DNA of 48,072 nt from GCA-2732805 sp964516605 (lineage in GTDB: Bacteria > Pseudomonadota > Gammaproteobacteria > Coxiellales > Coxiellaceae). Below are positions 32,237-41,012 of this stretch, in pieces. How positions within the stretch are numbered: the stretch's first letter is position 1; every line of letters starts with the position of its first letter. The notes under the pieces were generated by a model that worked only from the letters and a program-made list of their open reading frames with translations, made no database searches and had not been told where the DNA came from. The stretch covers positions 1 through 48,072 of the forward strand of contig CAZFAA010000007.1 in NCBI GenBank assembly GCA_964516605.1, written 5' to 3'. The translations under genes were made by a program, and so were the position numbers.

Positions 32237-32557
32237 TCATGCTTTAGGCGATGGTAAGGATGTGGCTGTAATTTTAATTAATTGCATCAACCATTCATGA
32301 TCATCCCATTTTTCGCCTGCAATCAACAAATGAGGCTTGGCACTTGGATAAGGCAAGCCTTCACTATAATCACCTATAAATTGTTTACCTTCAACTGTTG
32401 GTTTAATAAAAAGTTGATCATCTGCGACAAAGGCAACCATTTTACCATCGCAATAAATTCCATATTCGCCAAACATTTTTTTCATTGAAACAGCTCCAGC
32501 ATCAGCATCAGCAATGTGATCTAGAATGTAATGCGCAATACTTTGTTTAGAAAACAT
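32237..32557 (-). CDS. TfoX N-terminal domain protein
   Basis: A 106-residue stand-alone TfoX-N domain: MKKMFGEYGIYCDGKMVAFVADDQLFIKP and the C-terminal PHLLIAGEKWDDHEWLMQLI are diagnostic. The competence regulator TfoX/Sxy of Haemophilus also has a C-terminal domain, missing here; single-domain relatives are common and of unknown function, so competence regulation should not be assumed. It lies 88 nt downstream of the GRDP-like gene on the same strand. Confidence 0.85.
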   Translation of the reverse strand: MFSKQSIAHYILDHIADADAGAVSMKKMFGEYGIYCDGKMVAFVADDQLFIKPTVEGKQFIGDYSEGLPYPSAKPHLLIAGEKWDDHEWLMQLIKITATSLPSPKA

Positions 32558-32645
32558 ATCCGTCCTTAAAATTATAGTGTTTTTAGAGACAGTCTACTAT
32601 AATGCTTTTTATTAAAACCTCATACAATTACTCACCACCCATCTA

Positions 32646-33086
32646 CTATGCTGTCCCATTTAATGTAGACTCAAACCACTTTCTGAGTGTGGTCTCTCCT
32701 AGATGATCATAGATATACGATAAATAGCGTTTGAGCTCAGTTTCATATTTTTTCCCACTGGGTACCGTGTTTTCTGTATTCGGTGCATGGTGAATATAAC
32801 TGCCGAAATAATCAAAACAAAACTGCATATAATCTTGAGTAAATAATAAAAAAGTATGCCACATATCATCGATTTCTTTCATTTCTTGGTGCATGGCACA
32901 GTGAAATTTTAAGGATAATTTTCGTGGATGAGCCTGCGCCTCATGCTTGCGCTTATGCGACAACCAAAAAAATTTCAGCAGCTCAGTCCAGGCTTCTTCA
33001 GCGGTGAGCTTATTATGAGGATGGTCTTTTTGATAACGTTCCATCACATGCTTATTTCGATATTGTAATAATTGCTCTAAGTTCAT
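32646..33086 (-). CDS. GRDP-like (glycine-rich-domain-protein-like) protein of unknown function
   Basis: A 146-residue, largely helical soluble protein. The core EIDDMWHTFLLFTQDYMQFC followed by FDYFGSYIHHAP (Trp76, His77, Cys90, His99, His100) is the conserved signature of bacterial proteins annotated glycine-rich-domain-containing-protein-like. The family pattern is D-x-x-W-H-x-F-I-L-x-T-x-x-Y-x-x-F-C-x-x-x-F-G-x-x-x-H-H-x-P. The invariant His residues suggest metal binding or catalysis, but no activity is established that I know of. GGAGAG lies 5 nt before the ATG. It follows a possible 27-codon peptide gene by 51 nt, separated by a stem-loop. Confidence 0.7.
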   Translation of the reverse strand: MNLEQLLQYRNKHVMERYQKDHPHNKLTAEEAWTELLKFFWLSHKRKHEAQAHPRKLSLKFHCAMHQEMKEIDDMWHTFLLFTQDYMQFCFDYFGSYIHHAPNTENTVPSGKKYETELKRYLSYIYDHLGETTLRKWFESTLNGTA

Positions 33087-33107
33087 TTAATCTCTCCTAT
33101 TTATTCA

Positions 33108-33125
33108 CAGGCCCAGTTGGGCCTG
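33108..33125. terminator. Stem-loop between the small peptide ORF and the GRDP-like gene
   Basis: CAGGCCC-AGTT-GGGCCTG, a perfect 7-bp stem with a 4-nt loop. On the plus strand it is followed by CTTTTTAA, resembling an intrinsic terminator for transcription from the left. On the minus strand there is no U-run, so there it would act as an attenuator or mRNA-stabilising hairpin. Confidence 0.5.
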
Positions 33126-33137
33126 CTTTTTAAGGAA

Positions 33138-33221
33138 TTAGCAAAAATGCCCACAGGGGATTGACTGCCCAGGCTGAGCTACTTTTTTTGCTACCAATAG
33201 TTTTACGAGTTTGTTTTTCAT
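33138..33221 (-). CDS. Possible 27-residue peptide gene
   Basis: ATG 33221 with GAGG 8 nt upstream, stop TAA at 33138-33140. The peptide starts MKNKLVKLLVAKKVAQPGQS and ends IPCGHFC. It has a basic amphipathic first half and a short C-terminal motif with two Cys flanking Gly-His-Phe. It is followed by a perfect stem-loop and then, on the same strand, the GRDP-like gene. Leader-plus-core layout, a strong ribosome binding site and the intergenic hairpin resemble a RiPP precursor upstream of its partner, though no known modifying enzyme is next to it. Too short to be sure it is expressed. Confidence 0.45.
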   Translation of the reverse strand: MKNKLVKLLVAKKVAQPGQSIPCGHFC

Positions 33222-33635
33222 AATAAATACCTCTTGTTTAAAATTCCCGCGTTGTTATCAAATCAGAAACAGCCAACGCAAGAAAAACGCGATTTCTGAT
33301 TTTTTGACAAAGTGCGTTTGCATAACACGATGTCAAATTCGTTATGATCGTTAAAAAATAAGTTTTGTTTGAATAGAATGTCCTGACTTAAAGCTGCAAA
33401 ACGCGCAACACCTTAAGACAGGCTAATAATTCGAATGGTCGAGGATTGGGTTCGAAAAGAATGAGCAAAACAATGAACGCCCGCTGTTCTGTGGAGAACG
33501 GGGCTAGTTAAATTAAATTGTTGGTTATATTTACTCATGTATAAAATATTACTTTTAATGGCATTACCTGTCAACATTTTTTGGTCAAATTTAGATTTGT
33601 ATAGACTTCATCAGCCAATCGTAATGAGCATGCCT
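33222..33635. other. Gene-poor stretch with dyads
   Basis: I see no convincing gene in these 414 bases. Structures present: AATCAGAAA (33260-33268) pairing with TTTCTGATT (33293-33301), followed on the plus strand by T5; and TTTGACA (33303-33309) opposite TGTCAAA (33331-33337), an operator-like dyad upstream of the small peptide ORF. Short open frames here have no ribosome binding sites or recognisable products. Confidence 0.4.
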
Positions 33636-33815
33636 TTACTCAGAATCCTCTTCAATATACTGAGTAAATTCACTCACGAAAGAAACGCGATTATTGGCCG
33701 CATCAGCTATGCCACGCTGCAGTTTTTCTAAAGTTTCCTTATTGGAAAATACCCGGTTTTTTCGAACCGGGATCTCAGTATAAGGCTCTACGATAATCTT
33801 GAGGCTGTAAGAAAT
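33636..33815 (-). CDS. Antitoxin-like ORF lacking a standard start codon
   Basis: A 59-codon frame that begins at the stop of the 1200-residue gene. AGGAGG, inside the last codons of that gene, lies 5 nt before an ATT (33813-33815); there is no ATG, GTG or TTG in the open frame. The product reads SLKIIVEPYTEIPVRKNRVF then SNKETLEKLQRGIADAANNR and VSFVSEFTQYIEEDSE. The N-K-E-T-L-x-x-L-x-x-G-I-x-D-A-x-x-x-x-V-S-x-x-x-F-x-Q-Y-x-E-D pattern resembles the C-terminal half of RelB/ParD-like antitoxins. No toxin gene follows. Either a remnant with its 5' end lost, or a gene starting at a rare ATT as infC does. Confidence 0.4.
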   Translation of the reverse strand: MSYSLKIIVEPYTEIPVRKNRVFSNKETLEKLQRGIADAANNRVSFVSEFTQYIEEDSE

Positions 33816-36800
33816 TATATCCTCCTTACCCGTTCAGTTTGTTGCACCGAATCAGCAGGAGCATTTGGAAAAAACCTGTCGGTAATATCCAATGCTTTTT
33901 GCAGCAATTCCCGCCACGGATTCTTCGAAAATAATCCAAGCAATTGATTTTCCCCAGCGTCATTTGAAAACGTAAAAAAGAGTTGGCGAAGACCACTTGA
34001 TTCATCTTGTAATGCCTCTTTAATATCTTGCGCAAGTCGTGGTTGATGTTGCTCATGGGTCGCTACAATATTCTTACCCGCTTCTGAACACCTTAAATAA
34101 ATCATCATCAGATGACTTAATATAGCCCAAGCTTTTTCAACCTTATCGCCTGCAATAACGTTAAAAACAGTATCAAACAGAGATTGCAAATAGTCTGATA
34201 CAGGACACCCCGGATGCAGTAAAAGATAATGTTTAAAATAAGACGCTCTATTTTCTGGATGTGCCACAAAAAGAGGCTGTATCTCTGCATGCTGCTTTTC
34301 ATATTTTTGCTGTGGTGACAGCGCTTGACACTGTGGAAATACTGCAGCTTGACCTACACTTGCAGGCTGATGCACCTTTTCAACTTGTACAAAAGCACCT
34401 ATAATTGAACACTCTTTTAATGCTTGTAAAAAAATATACTCTATATTTTTTTTGTCCATGTGGTATTTCAATTGACTTATACCACTTTGAGTAAACAATT
34501 CCTCTATTGAACGTTTGTCCGTTAGGCCTAATAAAAGAGAAATGACTTTTTCATATGCTGATGCGCAATGAGGTTGAGATAAACTTTTTATGATAGATTT
34601 CAGAAAAATTAAATTATTTTCTTTATAGAATTCTTGTTGTAGGGGATGCGCCCACTGTTTGCAAAATATAGCAAATACTCGAGTTTCCATGTATTCTAAT
34701 GCAGAATACAAAAATTTTTCTGAAAATACACTGCTTGCACACAATGTATCTAATTGATAGATTCTCAGTTCATTTAATTTAACTATAACATCGCGATAAC
34801 AATTAGGATGAGCATGCAATTTTTGACCCATTAACTCAAGTATTAAGCGCTCTGTTCCATCTCGTGTATCAGGTAATATATCGCAAAGTGCCTGAAACGA
34901 AAAAATACGCGCCAGATTATCCTCTCCCATATGGCTTAACAATGCTGATTGCGCATCCGACTCAAGAGCGCGCTGAATTTCACGAAAATCCTGCACGGTT
35001 TTAATAAATTTTTGCGGATTTTCTCGCATCATTGACCAAATAAATGGACGCACTCTTTGTTGCATTAAAGGAGATTTCGCTGCAGCTAATAGTATTTCCT
35101 TACTACTACAATTAGCAAGCATACCGTCTAGCTTGGGCTCTAACTGTTGCAGCGCAACTACCGCTTCTGCAGGCTCTAAGATAGATAGAATACAATTTAA
35201 CTCATGCAAGGTACGAATGTACTTTTCAACCGCTGCAGCAAAAAAGACTCGATCTTGAGTCTTTAAAATCTTAGAGCGTAAAATACGAAAAACAAATTCA
35301 CGTTTTTTTCCAGGAATTCCAGGCAACGTCAGCCAATCCTTAGGAAAATTAAACCAGTCATCAAAGCGTGATGACAGTGCTAAAATCATTTGATCTGTAT
35401 GAAATGATTCAAAAATAGAATCTGTCAGAGGTGCAATCAATGCTAACCATTTTTGAAATGAATCGATTTTTTCAAGCATACTCATTGCAATATCAGGATC
35501 TGCAGCAAGAAATGCAATTTCATCTCGTGCAATAATACCCAATAAAATATCAAGATCAGCATCTTTAAGTAACTCTTTAGTATTCAAGATAACATATTTT
35601 AAAACCTGCCGAATAAGCTGTCTTCTTACATCTGAAGGTCTATCGCATAACTTCACGAATAATTCTATACATTTAGGCCAGCTAAAGCTGTTATGATGAC
35701 TAAAATATGCTGCAAGTGCTCGAATTACAGGCTCTGTATGAAAAGCTGCTAAACATTCAACAGAAGATTGTTCAAGCAATCTTACCCAATTATCCGATGA
35801 AGCAATGGTCTCAATCATAAAATCCTTAGCCGCACCTTCACTTCCAATAAGCGCCTCAATGCTTATAGAAGAGGAAGTTGTAATAAAAAAATCCAACAAT
35901 TCATTAAAGTTACGAAATTGCAATCGTCGAATAGCTTTTAATAAATCATCAAAATAATGATGCTTTTCGGAAGGTAGCATTCCTGATAGTGCCTGCCTTA
36001 TAGACTGAATTCGTGAAGGAGATAAAAAATCTTTAAAACGTACTGCGAGCAATTGCATTACAAGAGGTACATGTAGTGCTGTCAAACGTTCAACAGAGGT
36101 GCTCTGAACTAACATAAGCCAATTTTCAAATGAATCAATTGCCTGAATTATTGTGTTCACAATCGCAGCATCGCTGATAAAATTCGCAATCTCTTGTGGA
36201 GATAATTCCGCAAAAATCTCCATAAATTCATCAAAACTAGTAAATGTCAGTGGAATGCCTAACGTATTGAGTAATGGCAGAGTTAACGGCAATCCATCAC
36301 AACCAAAGGTCACGGCTGTATGGGTTGATATATTTTTTAAGGCTGTTCTCAATACTTTCTCAGCCTCTACAAATAAACTGGTTTGTGTTGTTTGTGTAAT
36401 ACCGATAGAAGCTAATACCGTTTCTTGCCCAGCCATGACTCTACGCAATTCTGAGCAACGTGTTGCAAAGCAGGTTTCAATTAAGGGAATTTTGGGTTCA
36501 TTTACGCCATACACGCCAATACAATGGCGCAATTTCATAATTTGCAATTTTAGAGCATCAGTTAATGCATGCCCTACATCTTGCAGCTGATTATAAAAAT
36601 CAAAAAAATTCCGAATAGCACGTTCGCCACCGGCGCCAGCAATTGCCTCTGTTCCTATACCATGCTTACTATTGAGATACAGTTGCCCTGCTAATAATTC
36701 TAACTGACCCAATAAATGCCCTCGATCGCCTTTTAATGCAACATAGCGTTCATAACACGCCCATAAGTGTCGTGTCTGTTCAGTATGTTGTTGTAAACGT

Positions 36801-37417
36801 TGAAGTTCTGAAGATTTTAAAAAACGCTCCGCATAGGGATTCAGCATTTTATCATCGAAACGTATGTCGATTATTCCCGCAGCTTCATCATCACGATGCA
36901 ACGCACCACACAAAGCAGAAATGGGTATGAGACAATCAGGCAAACCATTTTCACCTATGCCTAAGATATGCGTTTTTAAGATCGTGAGTAATTTAGCAGT
37001 ATCTGCAACAGATTCCAGTGACGGGTAATCGTCATGCATATTATCAAAGTTCAAACCAGGCATCAGTATCGCAAGTGCATTGGGTGCATCCGGTGCCACA
37101 GCATGCGCTATAAAGACTGCCACATCGCATAGCAATTCAGTCAGCTTAGAATGGGATTGTGCGGTGTACGATAAATAGTTTCCTTGAACTTTTTCCCAAT
37201 GATCACTAAAGAACTGTCGGATGTGTTGCAGTGCTTCAGGATATTCTACTGAATCAACAGAAACGCAGGCTATCTCAATCAGACCGACTAAAGTCGCCAA
37301 GACACCTTGAGCATTGGTCACAATTATGCGTTCTTTTAAGAGTTGTGGCTGCAGTAATCGATAATGTTTAAGTAACGCTGCAGCTTCAGTTCTGATATCC
37401 GGTAACTTCTTTGGCAT
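33815..37417 (-). CDS. 1200-residue orphan protein between icmO and icmN, candidate effector
   Basis: A very large protein that I cannot place in a family. No signal peptide or membrane helix is visible. It is almost entirely helical, with loosely repeating segments of about 110-120 residues that share phrases such as DSFENWLMLVQSTSVERLTA, SDNWVRLLEQSSVECLAAFH and DSFQKWLALIAPLTDSIFES, followed by a gap and an RALAAYF/ILALSSRF-type helix. This suggests an alpha-solenoid. The C-terminus (FPNAPADSVQQTERVRRI) lacks a clear E-block. It is inside the Dot/Icm cluster, has its own promoter-like sequence and no counterpart in the Legionella icm block, so a host-acting substrate is likely but not shown. 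Confidence 0.75.
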   Translation of the reverse strand: MPKKLPDIRTEAAALLKHYRLLQPQLLKERIIVTNAQGVLATLVGLIEIACVSVDSVEYPEALQHIRQFFSDHWEKVQGNYLSYTAQSHSKLTELLCDVAVFIAHAVAPDAPNALAILMPGLNFDNMHDDYPSLESVADTAKLLTILKTHILGIGENGLPDCLIPISALCGALHRDDEAAGIIDIRFDDKMLNPYAERFLKSSELQRLQQHTEQTRHLWACYERYVALKGDRGHLLGQLELLAGQLYLNSKHGIGTEAIAGAGGERAIRNFFDFYNQLQDVGHALTDALKLQIMKLRHCIGVYGVNEPKIPLIETCFATRCSELRRVMAGQETVLASIGITQTTQTSLFVEAEKVLRTALKNISTHTAVTFGCDGLPLTLPLLNTLGIPLTFTSFDEFMEIFAELSPQEIANFISDAAIVNTIIQAIDSFENWLMLVQSTSVERLTALHVPLVMQLLAVRFKDFLSPSRIQSIRQALSGMLPSEKHHYFDDLLKAIRRLQFRNFNELLDFFITTSSSISIEALIGSEGAAKDFMIETIASSDNWVRLLEQSSVECLAAFHTEPVIRALAAYFSHHNSFSWPKCIELFVKLCDRPSDVRRQLIRQVLKYVILNTKELLKDADLDILLGIIARDEIAFLAADPDIAMSMLEKIDSFQKWLALIAPLTDSIFESFHTDQMILALSSRFDDWFNFPKDWLTLPGIPGKKREFVFRILRSKILKTQDRVFFAAAVEKYIRTLHELNCILSILEPAEAVVALQQLEPKLDGMLANCSSKEILLAAAKSPLMQQRVRPFIWSMMRENPQKFIKTVQDFREIQRALESDAQSALLSHMGEDNLARIFSFQALCDILPDTRDGTERLILELMGQKLHAHPNCYRDVIVKLNELRIYQLDTLCASSVFSEKFLYSALEYMETRVFAIFCKQWAHPLQQEFYKENNLIFLKSIIKSLSQPHCASAYEKVISLLLGLTDKRSIEELFTQSGISQLKYHMDKKNIEYIFLQALKECSIIGAFVQVEKVHQPASVGQAAVFPQCQALSPQQKYEKQHAEIQPLFVAHPENRASYFKHYLLLHPGCPVSDYLQSLFDTVFNVIAGDKVEKAWAILSHLMMIYLRCSEAGKNIVATHEQHQPRLAQDIKEALQDESSGLRQLFFTFSNDAGENQLLGLFSKNPWRELLQKALDITDRFFPNAPADSVQQTERVRRI

Positions 37418-37454
37418 GGCTTGATTCTCAGAGTAATCCTATAAATTTTCAGCG

Positions 37455-37483
37455 ATTCTACTTTAAAAATAGAAATTATTCAA
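37455..37483 (-). promoter_or_regulatory. Sigma-70-like promoter of the 1200-residue gene
   Basis: Minus strand TTGAAT (37478-37483), 17-nt spacer, TAGAAT (37455-37460), 38 nt before the ATG at 37417. The -10 and its following CGCTGA repeat the sequence upstream of icmJ. It lies in the 86-nt gap after icmO. Confidence 0.55.
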
Positions 37484-37503
37484 AAAATTATCAATCAGTA
37501 CGT

Positions 37504-39864
37504 TTAAGCCGAATCTTCTTCCGAAGTATTTTTCTTCAGAGTCACTTTATCAATAATCTGGCTTATTTTAGACGATAACTCAGGACCGGAGATAGTCAGT
37601 GTCACAGCAGGCGGATAGTGTGTGCCTTTTTCCATATCGCCAATCACTTCAATTGATACATTCATCGCTTGTTGAGCGGTTTTACCCATGAGGCGTTGGA
37701 TGTATTCAATCTGATCGCGCGTATAACCGCGATTTAAAATCGGCTTTTTAAAGGTATCCCAATCATTCGTTACCACGACTTTTTCAAGATACCCTGAAAC
37801 ACGCATCGGTGTGAAAATATTTAAATGATCGACAGCCACCTCTGGCACAAACTCTTCAAAAAAGGTAGGCACTTCGGTTTGACGGTTAAATTGTTGCATC
37901 GCCGCTACAGCACGATCAATCGGCATGCGGTATTCATTGGCTTGCCAGTGCGATAGGATTTCTGAAATCTCTTCTTCTTGCTTTAATTCAGGGGTTAAAA
38001 TCTGGCCATTCACTTGTGAAATCTTCTCAAAAGACTCAAACGATTCTAATAATTTATTGGCTTCCGAATCCTCAAGCGCTGCCACTCTTAAGAAATGGTT
38101 CAAACGCATTTTGACTACTGCTTTTGGTGAGGCAAAGAAAAAACGGCCACGCACAATCTTCGATTTAAAAAAGAAATTCGCTTCACCAGGACTTTGTTCT
38201 TTCAAATCCTGTAAATCAATACGTGAACGTTTCTCAATCTTAGCGCCTTTAGCATCGGCATATGTGCCCAAGACACTGCCTTGGTCGACTTGGAAACTGT
38301 CAACGTGTGTCACATACGATTCACCCGCACCTTTCATGAAAAAATCCCAGGTTTCAGTCGGTTCTTCCAGCTTCATCCAAATTTTAATGTTGGTGTTCGC
38401 ACCAATAGATGCTGCTTCTTCTTTTGACGCTTTCTGGAATGCTGGCAAATCTTGTCCGGCAAACACCACCGAGAAACCTAACGAACGTGCCTGCGCTGGC
38501 ACCACTGCAAAACCTTCTACAGCATAATAACCATACTCATCAAGAATACATAAGAAAGGCGTTTTAGCATTTGTCGGTTTACGCTCAACTAAATCAGCAT
38601 ACGTACCTTCAACGCTATCACCCAGTCCTGCTGCCATCATCGCTTTCAATGTGGCAATAATAATTTTACCGAGGTTCGCTAACTCTTCAGGTGCTTTTTC
38701 AAGCGCAGGTAACAGCACACATAGAATACGCCGATTGAGCACCACGTCCGTTAAATCCACTTCTGCTAAGGGAGTACGCATAATATGACCGTAGGTATCT
38801 GCAAGCGAGGTAAACGCACGTGTTAACTGCATCGTAATAAAACCGTGCTGCTCGAGTACTTGCGACACTTGCTTACCTTTCTTTTCTTTATTATAACCTG
38901 GTAAGTTGTATACGTAGTTGGCGATCGGTTCCATAATGGTGGGCGGTAGATTTTCTAAATTAATCGACTCCTGGCCATCACGAATAAACAATTTATCCAC
39001 CACCATTGCTTCAAGCTTCGGCAGCAAAAAATAATTACGTACTGAGTTGGCGTCCAGCAGTATGTGACCTGCATCGCGCATCGCCACCAATACCTTCATG
39101 ATCGCTTCCACAAAACCGATCGCACGGCCTTTCCACATGTCACCATCAGGACTCGCAGAGGATTGGTCCATCAAGCTAATCACCAATTGCGATAACATAC
39201 TGGATGAACCGCGCGCAAAGGGATTCAGTGTGTTGGATAAACGATTTTCTTGTGGGCCAATAATATCGCGTGCACCCGTCATGAAGTTAATTAGCAACAT
39301 GTCATCGTCACGACCCATGGAACGCACCATCGAAAATAATTTCGAGTATAAGCTGTTGTCACCCTTACCATCGACGTAAATGAATCCAGATGCTTGCAAT
39401 AACGCATTATAGGCAATACCAATCATCGCTTCGGTTTTACCAGAACCGGTCGAGCCAAAGATCAAAACATGGGTACGCATATCTTCATTGGTAAACCACA
39501 TTTCTTCACGTGTTTCATTGGCATTACCAAAGAAATAAATACCGCCAGCCATATTGGGTTTTTTAGTGCCCGGATGCAGATCGTTATCATCTTTTTCGTG
39601 TGAGAATAAAGGTTTGCGAAACGGTAAGGTGTGTTTGCGTGTGACACAATAAATAAAAATACCAACACAAACAACAAAAGATAATTCAACAAAAGCATGC
39701 AAAACAAAAAAGCTGACTAACGCTGTCACAGCTAAAATAATACTGACGATGTTATTATTTTTGACGGCATCGTGTATACGCACGCTTAACGTACGCGTAT
39801 CACGAATGATATTGCGTTGATCCTGCTCTTGATTCGAATTTAAGCCGCGTTGAACGTATGCCAT
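37504..39864 (-). CDS. icmO: Dot/Icm type IV coupling ATPase IcmO/DotL
   Basis: DotL is the coupling ATPase that receives substrates, with DotM, DotN, IcmS/IcmW and LvgA. The 786-residue protein has two membrane helices (about 38-75), Walker A GSTGSGKT at 137-144 (VLIFGSTGSGKTEAMIG), a Walker B-like FLCILDEYGYYA, and the FVFAGQDLPAFQKA-type motif SVVFAGQDLPAFQKASKEEA of TraD/VirD4 relatives. The C-terminal tail (after about 590) that recruits DotN and IcmSW in L. pneumophila is present. L. pneumophila DotL is 783. Its ATG lies inside the end of icmP (25-nt overlap). Confidence 0.97.
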   Translation of the reverse strand: MAYVQRGLNSNQEQDQRNIIRDTRTLSVRIHDAVKNNNIVSIILAVTALVSFFVLHAFVELSFVVCVGIFIYCVTRKHTLPFRKPLFSHEKDDNDLHPGTKKPNMAGGIYFFGNANETREEMWFTNEDMRTHVLIFGSTGSGKTEAMIGIAYNALLQASGFIYVDGKGDNSLYSKLFSMVRSMGRDDDMLLINFMTGARDIIGPQENRLSNTLNPFARGSSSMLSQLVISLMDQSSASPDGDMWKGRAIGFVEAIMKVLVAMRDAGHILLDANSVRNYFLLPKLEAMVVDKLFIRDGQESINLENLPPTIMEPIANYVYNLPGYNKEKKGKQVSQVLEQHGFITMQLTRAFTSLADTYGHIMRTPLAEVDLTDVVLNRRILCVLLPALEKAPEELANLGKIIIATLKAMMAAGLGDSVEGTYADLVERKPTNAKTPFLCILDEYGYYAVEGFAVVPAQARSLGFSVVFAGQDLPAFQKASKEEAASIGANTNIKIWMKLEEPTETWDFFMKGAGESYVTHVDSFQVDQGSVLGTYADAKGAKIEKRSRIDLQDLKEQSPGEANFFFKSKIVRGRFFFASPKAVVKMRLNHFLRVAALEDSEANKLLESFESFEKISQVNGQILTPELKQEEEISEILSHWQANEYRMPIDRAVAAMQQFNRQTEVPTFFEEFVPEVAVDHLNIFTPMRVSGYLEKVVVTNDWDTFKKPILNRGYTRDQIEYIQRLMGKTAQQAMNVSIEVIGDMEKGTHYPPAVTLTISGPELSSKISQIIDKVTLKKNTSEEDSA

Positions 39865-41012
39865 GAATCACCTTTATGTACATATAATGTATCGAGCATG
39901 TTCGCTTCCAACGCTTTAACCGCTTCCACCACCATCGGTGTACGCAATGAGCGCCCCACTTTCTTTTCTGTTAACCAATGTGCATGCGCACCCGCTATTT
40001 CCACAACCGCAGTTTGACGGCCAACACTATTTAAAACATACCATAAGCGACGATCAACCGGCTTTAACCATAAGAATTCTGCTGTGGCCAATACACCATC
40101 CGAACGCGCTATTTCCAACAAAGATGCCAACAACGTATAAACATAGGCATGACGCTGCTCTAACCATTGAATAATGCGCGAATGAGCATATTTTGATTTC
40201 ATCAAATCGCTCACACCACTGAAATCCAACTTACCTCCACCTGCCGAACGAGCAATTTGTGCCAATAAGTTATTGGCAACATCACGTTCACGCTCAGCAC
40301 GTGCTATGAAAATAATAACAAGTGCTTGTATGTGAATCGGTAAATCGGCAGCATTGGTCCACACAGGCCCTAATTGCATTGTTAATAATTTATGTGCTGC
40401 ACCACAATCTAATTTCCACACATGTCGCTCGTTTTTTTCAGTAGGCGTCACTAAATTATTTTCTTTACAAAAATTAAGCGGTGTTTTCGCCATAGCCCAA
40501 GGACCTATTTCAATATCTTCTTTAACCAGATCCAGAGATAAAACTGGTCTTATTTCAGGCCAGTTTTGTTGCTCAATGTCGCGCAATGATTGCATGCTGT
40601 AAATTTTGGTAAACTTATGGTTACCGAATTTGAAATAGGATAAGGCAGATAAAATAAGCAGAATAGGGCACAACCCAAAGCGTGCCCAACCGCCAATTTT
40701 CGTATTCAGCGACGCAAAATCCGCCCAGTCAACAGTATGCGGATCAGCTGACATGACATCGTGTTTTAATTTTAAAATCTCAATAGGATTGGCGTAATGC
40801 AAATGCAACATCGGTAGCGCCGCAACCACTTGATTCCATAGCCCCACTAAATAATAAAAAAAAGACAACTCCCAATAGCGCACGTAATAAACTGGCACGA
40901 CAAACCATTGACGCGCAAAAAACCAAATAGCCAACAACACGCCAGCAATAATGGCAATCAGCCAGAAGAAATTGGACGTTTGATCAGTCGCATTTTGTTG
41001 AGATGGATACAT
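39840..41012 (-). CDS. icmP: Dot/Icm coupling-complex membrane protein IcmP/DotM
   Basis: DotM forms the inner-membrane platform of the coupling complex with DotL and binds acidic Glu-rich signals through a basic patch. The 390-residue protein has N-terminal membrane helices (FFWLIAIIAGVLLAIWFFA and a second around 45-62), a third near 115-130, then the soluble domain with WAMAKTPLNFCKENNLV, RHVWKLDCGAAHKLLTMQLG and RRLWYVLNSVGRQTAVVEIAGAHAHW. This is typical of DotM and close to the 376 residues of L. pneumophila. It overlaps icmQ by 29 nt upstream and icmO by 25 nt downstream, so the three are tightly coupled. Binding of Glu-rich signals makes the E-block protein at 8471 a natural client. 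Confidence 0.95.
   Translation of the reverse strand: MYPSQQNATDQTSNFFWLIAIIAGVLLAIWFFARQWFVVPVYYVRYWELSFFYYLVGLWNQVVAALPMLHLHYANPIEILKLKHDVMSADPHTVDWADFASLNTKIGGWARFGLCPILLILSALSYFKFGNHKFTKIYSMQSLRDIEQQNWPEIRPVLSLDLVKEDIEIGPWAMAKTPLNFCKENNLVTPTEKNERHVWKLDCGAAHKLLTMQLGPVWTNAADLPIHIQALVIIFIARAERERDVANNLLAQIARSAGGGKLDFSGVSDLMKSKYAHSRIIQWLEQRHAYVYTLLASLLEIARSDGVLATAEFLWLKPVDRRLWYVLNSVGRQTAVVEIAGAHAHWLTEKKVGRSLRTPMVVEAVKALEANMLDTLYVHKGDSWHTFNAA

Noticed and set aside
33440..33475. GGGTTCGAA resembling a tRNA T-loop
   Set aside because: The flanking bases do not form a T-stem or acceptor stem, and no anticodon arm or D-arm is found upstream.
33537..33731. Plus-strand 64-codon frame (MYKILLLMALPV)
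   Set aside because: No ribosome binding site, and it is antisense to the more gene-like minus-strand frame at 33636-33815.
33752..33771. Hairpin CCCGGTT-TTTTCG-AACCGGG, first read as a terminator of the 1200-residue gene
   Set aside because: No T-run follows on either strand and it lies inside the antitoxin-like ORF, so coding constraint explains it at least as well.
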